64,000 bases of DNA, taken from NCBI RefSeq assembly GCF_020037125.1, contig NZ_JAIQDG010000009.1, positions 213,718 to 277,717 on the forward strand, given 5' to 3'. Shown in pieces: positions 1 to 8,764 of the stretch. Source of the stretch: Myxococcus sp. RHSTA-1-4. Its GTDB lineage: Bacteria > Myxococcota > Myxococcia > Myxococcales > Myxococcaceae. Made by a program: the position numbers and the translations under genes. Position 1 is the first letter of the stretch. Each line of letters begins with the position of its first letter. The notes beneath the pieces were generated by a model. It saw nothing but the letters and a program-made list of their open reading frames with translations. It had not been told where the DNA came from and ran no database searches.

Positions 1-4
1 GCTC

Positions 5-2092
5 TCAGCCCCGGAGGGAGGTGGCGCCGGCGCGGCGCAGGGGACAGACGTCACCGGCCTTGCGGTACTCGCGCACCACGCTGGCCTCCAGGTGCGCCGA
101 GCCCATCGGCGTCCCTTCCTCCAGCGCCAGCAGGGACGCGTGCAGCACCGCGTTGCGAATCTGCCCGCCGCTGAGCTGGCAGCGCACGGCCACCTCGCGC
201 AGCAGGCCCGTATCCACGGCGTGCGCGGTGGGCAGGTGGAGCTGCCAGAGCATCCAGCGCTCGGACGGGTCCGGCGCGCGGAAGTCCACCACCACGTCCA
301 TGCGGCGCTGGAAGGCGGAGTCGATGGCGTCCGCCGCGTTGGTGGTGACGACGAGGATGCCCTCGTAGGACTCGATGCGCTGGAGGAGGTAGTTGGTCTC
401 CAGGTTGGCATACCGGTCCGTGGACGAGCCCACGCCGGTGCGCCGGGCGAACAGCGAGTCGCCCTCGTCGAAGAGCAGCACCACGTCCAGCTCCTCGGCG
501 AGCGCGAAGATGCGGGAGAGGTTCTTCTCCGTCTCGCCGATGTACTTGTTCACCACGGAGGACAGCTCCACCCGGTACACGTCCAGCCCCAGGGCCGCGG
601 CGACCAGGCGCGCCGCCAGCGTCTTCCCGGTGCCGCTGGGGCCCTGGAAGAGGGCGCGCACGCCCGGGGTGAGCTGTCCCGCCAGCGGGCCGCCCACGGC
701 CACGCCCATGCGCTCGCGGTGGCGGCAGCGCGCCTCCAGCAGGCGCAATTCGCGCAGCGTCTCGCCGGCCACGGAGAGCTGGCTCCAGTCGCCGGAGGCC
801 GTCAGCCGCACGGCCAGCGTGTCCAGCGCCTGCCGGTTGAGGGCGCGCGCCGCCTCGCGCACGTCGGCGGGCTCCACCTCGGAGCGCCCGGCGAGCGCCG
901 CGTGGGCCTGCGCCAGCCGGGCCGCGCGCCGGACGTGGCCCCGGGTGAGGCGGAAGGACTCGCTGATTTCCGTCACGGAGGAGCAGGGCCGGCCCGCCAG
1001 GGCCCGCGTCCAGTGAAGGGCGCGCTCCTCGGGGCCGGGCATGTCCACGTTCAGCGTGAGCGCGCGGTCCACGCCATCGCCGGAGACACCGCCCAGCCGG
1101 CCGAGCACCACGCCCAGCGGCCCATCCAGCCCGTTCAGCTCCGGCACCTCGGCGGCCTCGCCGGGGGCGGGCTCCAGCACCACCACCGGCAGCGCGTGGA
1201 GCAGCGTGGCCAGCGGCCCCACCATGCGCCACCGCGCGTCGTCCGCCTTCTGCGGCCCCTCCACCTCCAGCACGCCACGGCCGAGCGCGCGTGCCACCGA
1301 GCGCAGCAGGGTGCGCCGCCCGTTGTGGTGGGGACCGCGGACCACCAGCGCCCGGGCCTCTCCCGACGCGAGCAGCGCCGGCAGCCGTCCGAGTGCCTCG
1401 CGCAGCGCGTCCGGGACGATGAGCGGCTCATCGCGGGACAGTGTTTCCCGCGCGTGGTGCTTCAGCCAGGGCGCGGGCCGCTCCGGTGCCTCGCCGCGCA
1501 GCGCGTCCCAGACGGGGCCGGGGACGTGGAGTGCCCACTCGGAGCGCGGGGCCTCGCGGTCGGACACCTCCACCAGCCCCAGGTCCATCAGCCGGCGCAG
1601 GCGGGAGCGCACCTCGCCGCGGTCCTCCTCGCCGCGCCAGCTCGCGTTGAGCAGGCCCAGGGTGGGGCGGTGCAGCGTGGGCGTGCCCTGCATGGAGGAG
1701 AAGAGCGCGCCGAAGCGGGCGTCCTCCTCCACCATGCCCACGGCGAGCAGCAGCGTCAGGGCCTCGTGGTCCAGCCCCGCGGCCCGGCGCAGCGCGCGCA
1801 GGGGCAGGTGGCCGGACACGTCCGCCTCCCAGGCGGCGATGGCCTCGGGCCATGGGCCGGGGCCGTCGTCTGCTTCCACCGGGGCCACGCCCAGCTCCGA
1901 CAGCTCCTCGCGGTAGCTCTCCAGGAAGGGGAAGCGCGCCAGCAGCGCCGCCTCTCCGCCGCAGGTGCGGGCGCCGTGGGCCAGCACTCGCGTAGCCGCG
2001 GCGAAGAAGTACAGCTTGAAGTGCTCCAGGGGCTCCGAGGCTTCCGGCTCGGAATCAGGTGGGAGGGTGATGGCGGTCTGGGTGTCGGACAT
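5..2092 (-). CDS. eCIS AAA+ ATPase (Afp15/Pvc15-like)
   Basis: This 695-residue protein is an AAA+ ATPase of the type that closes eCIS operons and is needed for particle assembly. The C-terminal AAA module is intact: Walker A GPSGTGKT at residues 484-491, Walker B VVLLFDEGD at 537-545, a sensor-1 TTN at 583-585 and FQRRMD at 594-599, which fits an arginine-finger region. Residues 250-261 (VRGPHHNGRRT) resemble a decayed Walker A, so the middle of the protein may be a second, inactive AAA module. The reading frame stays open far upstream to 2929, but that part is antisense-like sequence over the neighbouring gene. The ATG at 2092 lies 14 bases after the stop of the preceding gene and gives a sensible acidic N-terminus. 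It is the last eCIS gene in the window, and the stop sits at base 5. The AAA assignment is firm; the role in the eCIS rests on family and position. Confidence 0.9.
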   Translation of the reverse strand: MSDTQTAITLPPDSEPEASEPLEHFKLYFFAAATRVLAHGARTCGGEAALLARFPFLESYREELSELGVAPVEADDGPGPWPEAIAAWEADVSGHLPLRALRRAAGLDHEALTLLLAVGMVEEDARFGALFSSMQGTPTLHRPTLGLLNASWRGEEDRGEVRSRLRRLMDLGLVEVSDREAPRSEWALHVPGPVWDALRGEAPERPAPWLKHHARETLSRDEPLIVPDALREALGRLPALLASGEARALVVRGPHHNGRRTLLRSVARALGRGVLEVEGPQKADDARWRMVGPLATLLHALPVVVLEPAPGEAAEVPELNGLDGPLGVVLGRLGGVSGDGVDRALTLNVDMPGPEERALHWTRALAGRPCSSVTEISESFRLTRGHVRRAARLAQAHAALAGRSEVEPADVREAARALNRQALDTLAVRLTASGDWSQLSVAGETLRELRLLEARCRHRERMGVAVGGPLAGQLTPGVRALFQGPSGTGKTLAARLVAAALGLDVYRVELSSVVNKYIGETEKNLSRIFALAEELDVVLLFDEGDSLFARRTGVGSSTDRYANLETNYLLQRIESYEGILVVTTNAADAIDSAFQRRMDVVVDFRAPDPSERWMLWQLHLPTAHAVDTGLLREVAVRCQLSGGQIRNAVLHASLLALEEGTPMGSAHLEASVVREYRKAGDVCPLRRAGATSLRG

Positions 2093-2106
2093 GGCGCGCG
2101 TTGGAG

Positions 2107-4221
2107 TCACTCGAAGTGGAAGGAGAGGTGCCGCCCGGCGGAGGGCAGCCATCCGACGTCGCGGTCCAGCCCCGCGACGCGTACCTCCAGAGGGAGCTGC
2201 GACAGCGCGAGCACCACGTCCACGTGTGTCTCCGTCACGTGGAGCCGGGCCTCGTGGGTGAGCAGGGTGGCCTCCAGCGCGAGCGCATCGTCCGGAGGCA
2301 GGCCCAGGGCGCGCACCAGCCGGGCGCGGCAGTAGGGCACCAGCCACCCGAGCCACCGCTCCAGCAGCGAAGCCTCCGGTCCGGCGGGGGCGGTCACCTC
2401 TCCGCGCGCCAACGTGAATGGGGAGGCCGTTGCGTCCCGAGTGATGTCGCTTCGCGCGGACTTTCTTGGGTCCGGAACAAGAGCGCGGGCGTAGGGCTCC
2501 GTCTCCCGTCGGACCTGGACCTCCGCTTCGGAGTCCGATTCGCACGGCACATCCAGCACCAGGAAGCCCGCCGGGTGCCGTATGCGCAGCCGGTCCTCGC
2601 CAACCGCCCACGTCCACTCGGAGGCCTCCGGAGTCCGGAACGCGAGCAGCCACTCCTCGGGTACGCGCCACGCGTCGGGAGGCTCGAAGCCCTGACCGGG
2701 AGCCTCGCCCGGCTTGCGGCCGGAGAGCAGGGCCAGCACCTTCCACACCGGGTCCGACGGCCGCGGGTCCACGAGCAGCCCGCGTCCCAGCAGCGTGACG
2801 AAGTCCCACAAGGGCAGGGGAAGGTGCGGATGCATGGGCCGCGAGAAGTCCCCGTACAGCTCCAGGAAGAGGCCCAGGTTGACCAGGTAGAAGAGGCCGC
2901 CGAGGCCGGTGGAGATGGGCAGGCCCCACGCGCGTCCAGGGGGCGGCTCGAACACCCTGGGCGGCGAATCTGGCATGGCGGGAGAGGGAGGGGAGACAGC
3001 CGGCGTCCCCTCGTCCGGAGCGGTTCCCCGGACCGTGTCCGCGGCCCCATCATTCGCGGGAGCCGGGGCATCAACGAGCGACGGGACGGGGGAGGACCGT
3101 GCCACCACGGCCTCGATGGGCGGCGGAGCCCCGCTCCCGGCCTCCTCGCTCGGACCGCCACTCACATTCGGTGCCACATTCCCGCGATGAGGCGAAGCAC
3201 GCACCTCGAGTTTCTCCCCCCGCGCGGGAGAAACCTCCGAGGCGGCTCCCATTGAACCGCCAGCCCCCCTGACATCCATGGGCGTCGAGCCGGTCTCCAG
3301 GGCCGATGCCGGGGAAGCCACACGTGCTCGCGCCCGCTCCTCCCTGCGCGCCTCGGCCGGGCCCGCGCGCCACGCCACCACCGCGGGAGCGAACGAAGGA
3401 CTCCGGGCCTCCACGGGAGCCCGACGCAACATCAGCGCCACGCCGAGCAGCGCCTGCCGGGCCCTTCCCAGCCCCAGCGTGCGGACCTCCGGCACCCGGG
3501 GCTCCCACGGTGCCGCGAGCGCGCTGGCCTCCACCTCCGCCATCACCGGTCCGCTCCCCCCGGCGTCCAGCGCCTCCGCCTTCGAACCCGTCGCGGCTCC
3601 CTCCGCCGCCTGGCGCGCCGACGCCAGCGCCGGCAGCCCATGCACGCGGGCCACCTGGGCGAGCAGCGTGTGCGCCTCCTCCTCGGTGAACAGGGCGAGC
3701 ACGGGCCGCGCCTCGCGCCGGAGCACGGTGGTCTCCAGCGCGGCGGGCACGTACTCGGGTTGACGCAGCCACTCGGCCACCACCGTCCGGGCCAGGTCCA
3801 CGCTGGGGAACAGGCCGCGCCACCACCAGTGCGCCAGCGCGCTACCCCGGGCGACGTCACTGGCGAGGCACGCCAGCAACTCCGCCGGGTCCGCGAACAG
3901 CACGGCCTCCGCGCCCGGCGGCACGGCGCCACGCGCGGGCCGCGCCGCCCGTGCCACCTGGGCCTCCAGCGTGGAAGCCAGCGCCTCGTCCCACGCCGCT
4001 GGGGGACGCAGTGAGTGCCGCCGCACGGGCAGCACCCCCGGCTTCGGGTCCATCAGCCGGCGGATGCAGACGGTAGCCGACGGAGGCAGCCCCAGTGGCA
4101 CGAGGTGGGCGCCGCTCAACAGGGACTCCAGCCGCAGCCGCGCGGAGAGCGGTTCCAGCTCCGCCCCGTGCAGCCGCAGCTTCCCGATGACCGTGCGGCC
4201 CACTCGCGCCCCCTCACTCAT
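2107..4221 (-). CDS. eCIS protein at the tape-measure position (unassigned)
   Basis: This 704-residue protein sits directly before the AAA+ ATPase, where eCIS clusters usually carry the tape-measure protein (Afp14/Pvc14). The first 60 residues contain a conserved-looking block ending in IRRLMDPKPG. The middle (about 200-400) is a low-complexity Pro/Ala/Ser/Glu-rich linker including SPPSPAMP. Residues around 425-480 form a second ordered block with GLGGLFYLVNLGLF and LYGDF. No enzyme motif, signal peptide or clear membrane helix is visible, and I do not see the C-terminal NAGLVLL-type motif I associate with typical CIS tape-measure proteins. It starts with an ATG inside the end of the upstream gene (8-base overlap), so translation is probably coupled. 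Calling it the tape measure is inference from position and length only. Confidence 0.55.
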   Translation of the reverse strand: MSEGARVGRTVIGKLRLHGAELEPLSARLRLESLLSGAHLVPLGLPPSATVCIRRLMDPKPGVLPVRRHSLRPPAAWDEALASTLEAQVARAARPARGAVPPGAEAVLFADPAELLACLASDVARGSALAHWWWRGLFPSVDLARTVVAEWLRQPEYVPAALETTVLRREARPVLALFTEEEAHTLLAQVARVHGLPALASARQAAEGAATGSKAEALDAGGSGPVMAEVEASALAAPWEPRVPEVRTLGLGRARQALLGVALMLRRAPVEARSPSFAPAVVAWRAGPAEARREERARARVASPASALETGSTPMDVRGAGGSMGAASEVSPARGEKLEVRASPHRGNVAPNVSGGPSEEAGSGAPPPIEAVVARSSPVPSLVDAPAPANDGAADTVRGTAPDEGTPAVSPPSPAMPDSPPRVFEPPPGRAWGLPISTGLGGLFYLVNLGLFLELYGDFSRPMHPHLPLPLWDFVTLLGRGLLVDPRPSDPVWKVLALLSGRKPGEAPGQGFEPPDAWRVPEEWLLAFRTPEASEWTWAVGEDRLRIRHPAGFLVLDVPCESDSEAEVQVRRETEPYARALVPDPRKSARSDITRDATASPFTLARGEVTAPAGPEASLLERWLGWLVPYCRARLVRALGLPPDDALALEATLLTHEARLHVTETHVDVVLALSQLPLEVRVAGLDRDVGWLPSAGRHLSFHFE

Positions 4222-6193
4222 CGTCCCGGCGGCGCCTCCGCTGAGCCATGAGCGCGAGCATCGTCAGCCCCAGCAGCCCCATCGTCCCGCTCGCGGGCGT
4301 CCGCCGGCAGCCACACGGATCCGGGTTGGGAGTCGGGGTCCCCGTCCCGCCGTCGCCAGGCTCCGTCCCGCCGTCACTCGGTGCCGGCGCTCCCTCGTCG
4401 GGGAACTCTGCGCGCGTCACCATCTGCACCGACTCCCCGGCGGGAATGTCGATGAAGTAGCTGGCTGGCGTCTCCGTCCCCGCCACGGGCAGGGCGCCCC
4501 TCGGGGCGTCCATCAGCGGGATTTCAGGAGGGCGAGTGATGGCGACCGCACCCGCCACATCCACTTGTCGCTCGACGACGGGCACGCGCTGGAGGTCCAG
4601 CCTCGGCAGTGCGCGCAGCCTGATCTCCGGCCGCAGGTTGTCCAACTGGATTCGCCACCGGTCGTCCAGCAACTCGGGACGCTCCACCGGCTCCAGGGGG
4701 CGCGTCAGCTTGTGCTTGATGATGTAGCCGAACGAGCCGATGGGCGAGACCACCCTGTACGTCTTGCCTCGGATGCTGACGACGGCACCGGTGTCCTGGT
4801 ACCCGTGGAACAGCCACTCCAGCTGGGAGATGGGAATCCTCAGGCCGCCGGGGGCGAAGACGGTGTTCCGCCGCTGGTTGGTGTCCACGCGGATCCGGTG
4901 GGCGGTCGCGCCGGGGGGCAGCGCGTATCCCCGGGTGGAGATCTCCACCTTCCGCTCGAAGACGGACGCGCTGCCGCTGAAGTCCATGTTCACGTAGGCG
5001 CTTCGATTGGTGAACGTGGTCCGGTCCGAGCCCGAGCTCAGCTCCACGAGGATGCACTGATGCCGGTTGTCCTCGTAGGAGTCCGCCACCGCGCCCGTGA
5101 GAATCCAGGAGCCCGTTTCGAGCATCTGGCTCCCCAGGGCGGGCACGCTCAGCCCTGGAGCCTCTGTCGGGTTGCCGGGAGCGGGAACCGGCCGCCAGCT
5201 CTGCTCCGAGGGCAGGCCGAAGTTGGCGATCTTGAACGTGGCGCGCACGTCCGGCGCGGCGTCCGCGCCGCTGTTACGCACCACCGCCTGGAACTTGTTG
5301 CTGGCCGTCGTCCCCGGAATCTGGATGACGTGCGACGGGGAGTTGTTCGTGCGGATGTCCGTCGCGCTGATGGACACCCCGGTGCATCCGGAGGTGCCGA
5401 AGCTCCCGATTCCCCAGTTCGCCGGGGCGGGGGTCCGGTTGTTGATGTCCGGCGCATCCCCCGGCGGCGGGTTCGCGTTCGTGGGCCAGTGCAGAGAGGG
5501 CGTGGTGGAGGTGAGTCCGTCCACGCGGAAGATGTCGAAGTACATCTTGAAGTCGGCGGCCGGCGGCAGGGGAAGGCCGGACGACGGAATCCGCATCTCC
5601 ACGCTCCAGGTGCGGTTGTTGGGGCCGCCGTCGGAGGACGTCACCTTCGCGTCCAGGAAGAACGCGCCCGCCACCAGGTCCCCATGGGGGATGATCTGGA
5701 CCGTGCCCCAGTTCACCGTGCCGTTGGGGTTCAGCGCTCCTGACTGCCAGTACTGCGCCTCCCGCATCCGGCCATCCGCCGCGGCGCCGGTCGCGTAGAG
5801 CGGGAAGAGGTGCAGCCGCCGGTAGCGGTTGGCGCCGCCCCCCAGGTCGAATGCGAGCACCACCACGTCGTTCTCGTCGAACGACGGATCGTTGTTCGCC
5901 TCCACGGAGATGTAGACGTTGCCGGAGTCGCGCACGCCCTGGACCACGGCGTGCGAGCTGGTCGTGCCGTTGCCGAACTCGTAGCGGAACGCGCCCGTCC
6001 AGCCCTTGTCCTCCTGGATCTTCCCATCAAGGGTCGGTGGCCCCCTCGTGTAGGGGACGCCCGAGACATCCCGGAAGCACAGCCGGTTGCCTCCATCCGC
6101 GCCCGCCCCCGGCGCGTACAGCCCCAGCGCCGCCAGCAAGCCGAAGCTCCCCCGCACGCACCACCGACTCAACATGCCCTGCTTCATTGTCAT
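4214..6193 (-). CDS. Secreted MYXO-CTERM protein with CBM9-like N-terminal domain
   Basis: This 659-residue protein is exported and sorted to the surface. It begins with a signal peptide (positive start, hydrophobic LLAALGLYAPGAGA, cleavage near residue 33). It ends with a MYXO-CTERM tail at residues 627-659: CGC, a hydrophobic stretch GLLGLTMLALMA, then RRRRR. The region after the signal (PTLDGKIQEDKGW, then NVYISVEANNDPSF) resembles carbohydrate-binding module 9-like domains. The middle looks like a CARDB/Ig-type beta domain, and a Gly/Thr/Pro linker (GDGGTGTPTPNPDP) leads to the tail. A purine-rich ribosome site (GAGAGGAGAG) precedes the ATG. Such a sorted surface protein is not a standard eCIS component, yet it overlaps the next gene by 8 bases and clearly belongs to the operon. 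It could display or anchor particles, or act as a receptor-blocking factor; both ideas are inference. Confidence 0.75.
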   Translation of the reverse strand: MTMKQGMLSRWCVRGSFGLLAALGLYAPGAGADGGNRLCFRDVSGVPYTRGPPTLDGKIQEDKGWTGAFRYEFGNGTTSSHAVVQGVRDSGNVYISVEANNDPSFDENDVVVLAFDLGGGANRYRRLHLFPLYATGAAADGRMREAQYWQSGALNPNGTVNWGTVQIIPHGDLVAGAFFLDAKVTSSDGGPNNRTWSVEMRIPSSGLPLPPAADFKMYFDIFRVDGLTSTTPSLHWPTNANPPPGDAPDINNRTPAPANWGIGSFGTSGCTGVSISATDIRTNNSPSHVIQIPGTTASNKFQAVVRNSGADAAPDVRATFKIANFGLPSEQSWRPVPAPGNPTEAPGLSVPALGSQMLETGSWILTGAVADSYEDNRHQCILVELSSGSDRTTFTNRSAYVNMDFSGSASVFERKVEISTRGYALPPGATAHRIRVDTNQRRNTVFAPGGLRIPISQLEWLFHGYQDTGAVVSIRGKTYRVVSPIGSFGYIIKHKLTRPLEPVERPELLDDRWRIQLDNLRPEIRLRALPRLDLQRVPVVERQVDVAGAVAITRPPEIPLMDAPRGALPVAGTETPASYFIDIPAGESVQMVTRAEFPDEGAPAPSDGGTEPGDGGTGTPTPNPDPCGCRRTPASGTMGLLGLTMLALMAQRRRRRDDE

Positions 6194-6220
6194 GCCGCTC
6201 TCCTCTCATGCCGCTGCCGC

Positions 6221-7399
6221 TCAGACGCGGCGCAGCTTCTGGGATACTTGTCCAAAGACCGAGGTGTTTTCGGAGGAGGTAATGCGTACCACCAGGTCCA
6301 CCGACGCGGGCGCCGTGGCCCCAGGCTGTATGCTCATCAGGAGGTTCGTGGGCCCCGGGCCGGTGATGTTGACCTGCCCCGACAGGGGAGTCTGGTCTGA
6401 CGCGATGCTCAGCTTCGCCGCCCACAGGTTCGTGCTGTCGCCGGGCAGGCTCAGCGTCACTGTGTACGGCCCCGCCACGCTCAGCTCGGCGGTGAACTGG
6501 AGCAGCACCCTCCCGCCCGCGGCCGCGTGGACTTCGTCCTGCACCACCGCGCTGGAGGGGGACACCAGCGTGCGGGACATGGGGATGCTCGGCGCCGTGG
6601 AGATGGAGCCCAGCATGAAGCTGTGGTCGCCCGACGAGCCCGTGAGCTTGGCGTTGCGCTTGGAGGTCACCGCCAGCCGAAGCTTGACGCTCCCTCCCGT
6701 AAGCCCGGACGGAATCGTCACCCGGACACGGACCTGACGGAGCGCGCCGGACGGCGGATCTCCCTTGGGGATGAGCAGCTCGTTGTTGGCCAGGGTAACG
6801 CCAGAGGTGTCCTGCACCACCAGCGCCCACGAGGACGCGGCCGTGCCCGCGGGCGGCTCCACGGAGGGCGTCAGCTTGTACGTCTCCTCCATGTTGGTGA
6901 TCGCCTTGATGGTGTATGTGAAGTCGTAGCTGGAGCCCGCGGTGATGGTCGTGGACGGCGTCTGTGCCAGCGACACCTGGAGCGAGCCCTCCGGCGTGGT
7001 GGCCTCCGCCTGGGCGAGCATGATGGTCGTGGTGGCGAAGCCCCGCATGTTGCTCACCGACAGGGTGACGGGCTTGCCCTCGACCGGAACGTTGGGCACG
7101 GCCGGCGCGTTGAAGATGAGCTGCGAGTCCGAGCTGCCCGCCTTGAAAGCATTCACCATCACCGACTCGATGAGCACCGTGTTCTGCGAGGCCACGCCGA
7201 AGCCCCGCCCCAGCACGCGCATCTCGCTACCCATGCGGATGAGGCCGGTGGGCACGATGTCGGTGATGGCGACCGTCGCGATGGAGGCCTCCAGCTCCGC
7301 CAGGCGTTGGTCCTGGGTCTGCAGGTGGTCGATGAGCCTGTTGAACAGGTCCGAGGTGATGAGGTCCCCCGGTTGGACCTTGGATGGCAGTTGCGACAT
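6221..7399 (-). CDS. IPT/Ig-like eCIS accessory protein
   Basis: This 392-residue protein has no recognised enzymatic motif. The N-terminus (PGDLITSDLFNRLIDHLQ, then a short heptad-like helix QDQRLAELEASIA) looks like an attachment or trimerisation segment. It is followed at about residues 47-130 by an IPT/TIG-like fold (DIVPTGLIRMGSEMRVLGRGFG). The rest is Ser/Thr/Val-rich and beta-strand-like with no cysteines, as in extracellular Ig-type repeats. There is no signal peptide, so it would leave the cell as part of the particle rather than through Sec. A good ribosome site (CTGGAGGA) lies 8 bases before the ATG. It follows two fibre-like genes after a 51-base gap, the longest gap inside the operon. 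A fibre, fibre adaptor or baseplate decoration is plausible, but no specific family was recognised. Confidence 0.6.
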   Translation of the reverse strand: MSQLPSKVQPGDLITSDLFNRLIDHLQTQDQRLAELEASIATVAITDIVPTGLIRMGSEMRVLGRGFGVASQNTVLIESVMVNAFKAGSSDSQLIFNAPAVPNVPVEGKPVTLSVSNMRGFATTTIMLAQAEATTPEGSLQVSLAQTPSTTITAGSSYDFTYTIKAITNMEETYKLTPSVEPPAGTAASSWALVVQDTSGVTLANNELLIPKGDPPSGALRQVRVRVTIPSGLTGGSVKLRLAVTSKRNAKLTGSSGDHSFMLGSISTAPSIPMSRTLVSPSSAVVQDEVHAAAGGRVLLQFTAELSVAGPYTVTLSLPGDSTNLWAAKLSIASDQTPLSGQVNITGPGPTNLLMSIQPGATAPASVDLVVRITSSENTSVFGQVSQKLRRV

Positions 7400-7450
7400 G
7401 GAAGAATCCTCCAGAAAGGGTTTGCGCCTCGTGGCTCCCGCGCGGGGGCG

Positions 7451-8758
7451 TCAGGGGCCGGGCTGGTCCGCGCTCGGTCCCAGGGACGCGTAGTGGGCGC
7501 CATCCCACTTCGCCGTATCGAAGCGCGGGTCCCCCCAGTAGGGCATGTGCCCCGTGGCGAAGACGAGGTAGGGCTGGGGACGGCGGCTGGCGGTACCCGC
7601 GGACACCGCCAGCTGGTTCTCCCGCACCAGGTAGAGCCAGAGCAGCTCCTTGCGGGACAGCTCCATGGGCGGGTAGTCGCGCGCTGCCCGCAGCAGGGGC
7701 GCGACGCGGGCGCCCTCGATGGTGATGGGCTTTCGCGCCGGAAGGCCCTCGAAGAACTTCAGGTAGTCGAACCCGCTCGTCCCCGTGAAGCCTCCCAGCG
7801 GGAGCACTCCCGCGGAGGGCAGGTACGCGAAGTGGTCCGTGGCCTTCACGCTCGCCAGGGCCAGGCTCTGGACGTGCAGCAGCGCTACCTGCTCCTGGAA
7901 CTGAAGGAACATGGCCTCGGCCTCGCGCTCGCGCCGCTCGCCGCGTCCCGCCAGCCAGGGCACCGGCGTCCCCACCTGGACGGGGTGCCTCCGCACCGAC
8001 CACATGTCCACCCAGCGGATGCCCACGCCGTCCCTCCAGTGCAGCACGGCGAGCGGGACGTCACAGGGGGTGAGGAAATGGGGCCGCAGCTTGTCTACCA
8101 GTCCGTAGCCATTCTCGGGCTCGGTGAAGGGCCACGTCAGCGCGCCCTCCGGCGTCCCGAAGCACTGGTATGCCACCTTGTTGCGCAGCAACTGGACCTT
8201 GGCGCTGGTGTTCTGCAGGTCCGCCTCTGGCACGTCCAGCCGCAGCAGCCGGAAGCGGACGCCCTCCACCAGCCGCCTGGCTTCGCAGCCGGTGCCAGGA
8301 AGGCCGCCCAGCCCGCTCGTCGTCGCGCGCCCCTCTCGGCCGTCGGCCTCGGAGATGACCAGCAGGTACACGCCCGTGCCGGACACATAGACGCTGCCCG
8401 GGGGCGCGCACGCCCCGAAGTCCCCCGTCCCGCCAGTGGTTGATTCGGTGTTGGCGGCCCCGCGCAAGAGCGACACGGTGACCTCCTGCTTCAGCTCCAG
8501 AGGCCGGCCCTCGCGGTTGAGGGCCAGTCCCTTCTTCACGGTGACGGTCGGGTCCGTGTTCGAGCCTCCGCCCGTGACGGCCTCCACCGTCAGGCCGTAG
8601 ACCACCCCCTCGCCGATGGCGCGGCCCAGCTGCTTCAGTGCCTCCTTGCGCGCCTGCTGCTCCTGCGTGAGGTCCTCGGCCGACAGCAGCCGGCCGTTGA
8701 AGAAGTTCGTCGAACGGATGCCGTCGTCGAGGAATGCGGTGTCCAGGTCGATGCGCAT
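7451..8758 (-). CDS. Fibre-like eCIS protein with conserved N-terminal attachment domain
   Basis: This 435-residue protein starts with a block (NFFNGRLLSAEDLTQEQ, then GRAIGEGVVYGL and KKGLALNREGRPLEL, residues about 18-95). The block lines up position by position with the N-terminus of the collagen-like fibre protein encoded just upstream ([40 protein letters not shown]). I infer a shared domain for docking on the baseplate. The remainder is mixed alpha/beta without recognised motifs. It has no signal peptide. The ATG at 8758 lies only 6 bases after the stop of the collagen-like gene. Afp13-type tail fibres are the obvious functional comparison, but sequence similarity to them was not established. 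Confidence 0.6.
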   Translation of the reverse strand: MRIDLDTAFLDDGIRSTNFFNGRLLSAEDLTQEQQARKEALKQLGRAIGEGVVYGLTVEAVTGGGSNTDPTVTVKKGLALNREGRPLELKQEVTVSLLRGAANTESTTGGTGDFGACAPPGSVYVSGTGVYLLVISEADGREGRATTSGLGGLPGTGCEARRLVEGVRFRLLRLDVPEADLQNTSAKVQLLRNKVAYQCFGTPEGALTWPFTEPENGYGLVDKLRPHFLTPCDVPLAVLHWRDGVGIRWVDMWSVRRHPVQVGTPVPWLAGRGERREREAEAMFLQFQEQVALLHVQSLALASVKATDHFAYLPSAGVLPLGGFTGTSGFDYLKFFEGLPARKPITIEGARVAPLLRAARDYPPMELSRKELLWLYLVRENQLAVSAGTASRRPQPYLVFATGHMPYWGDPRFDTAKWDGAHYASLGPSADQPGP

Positions 8759-8764
8759 GGCGCG

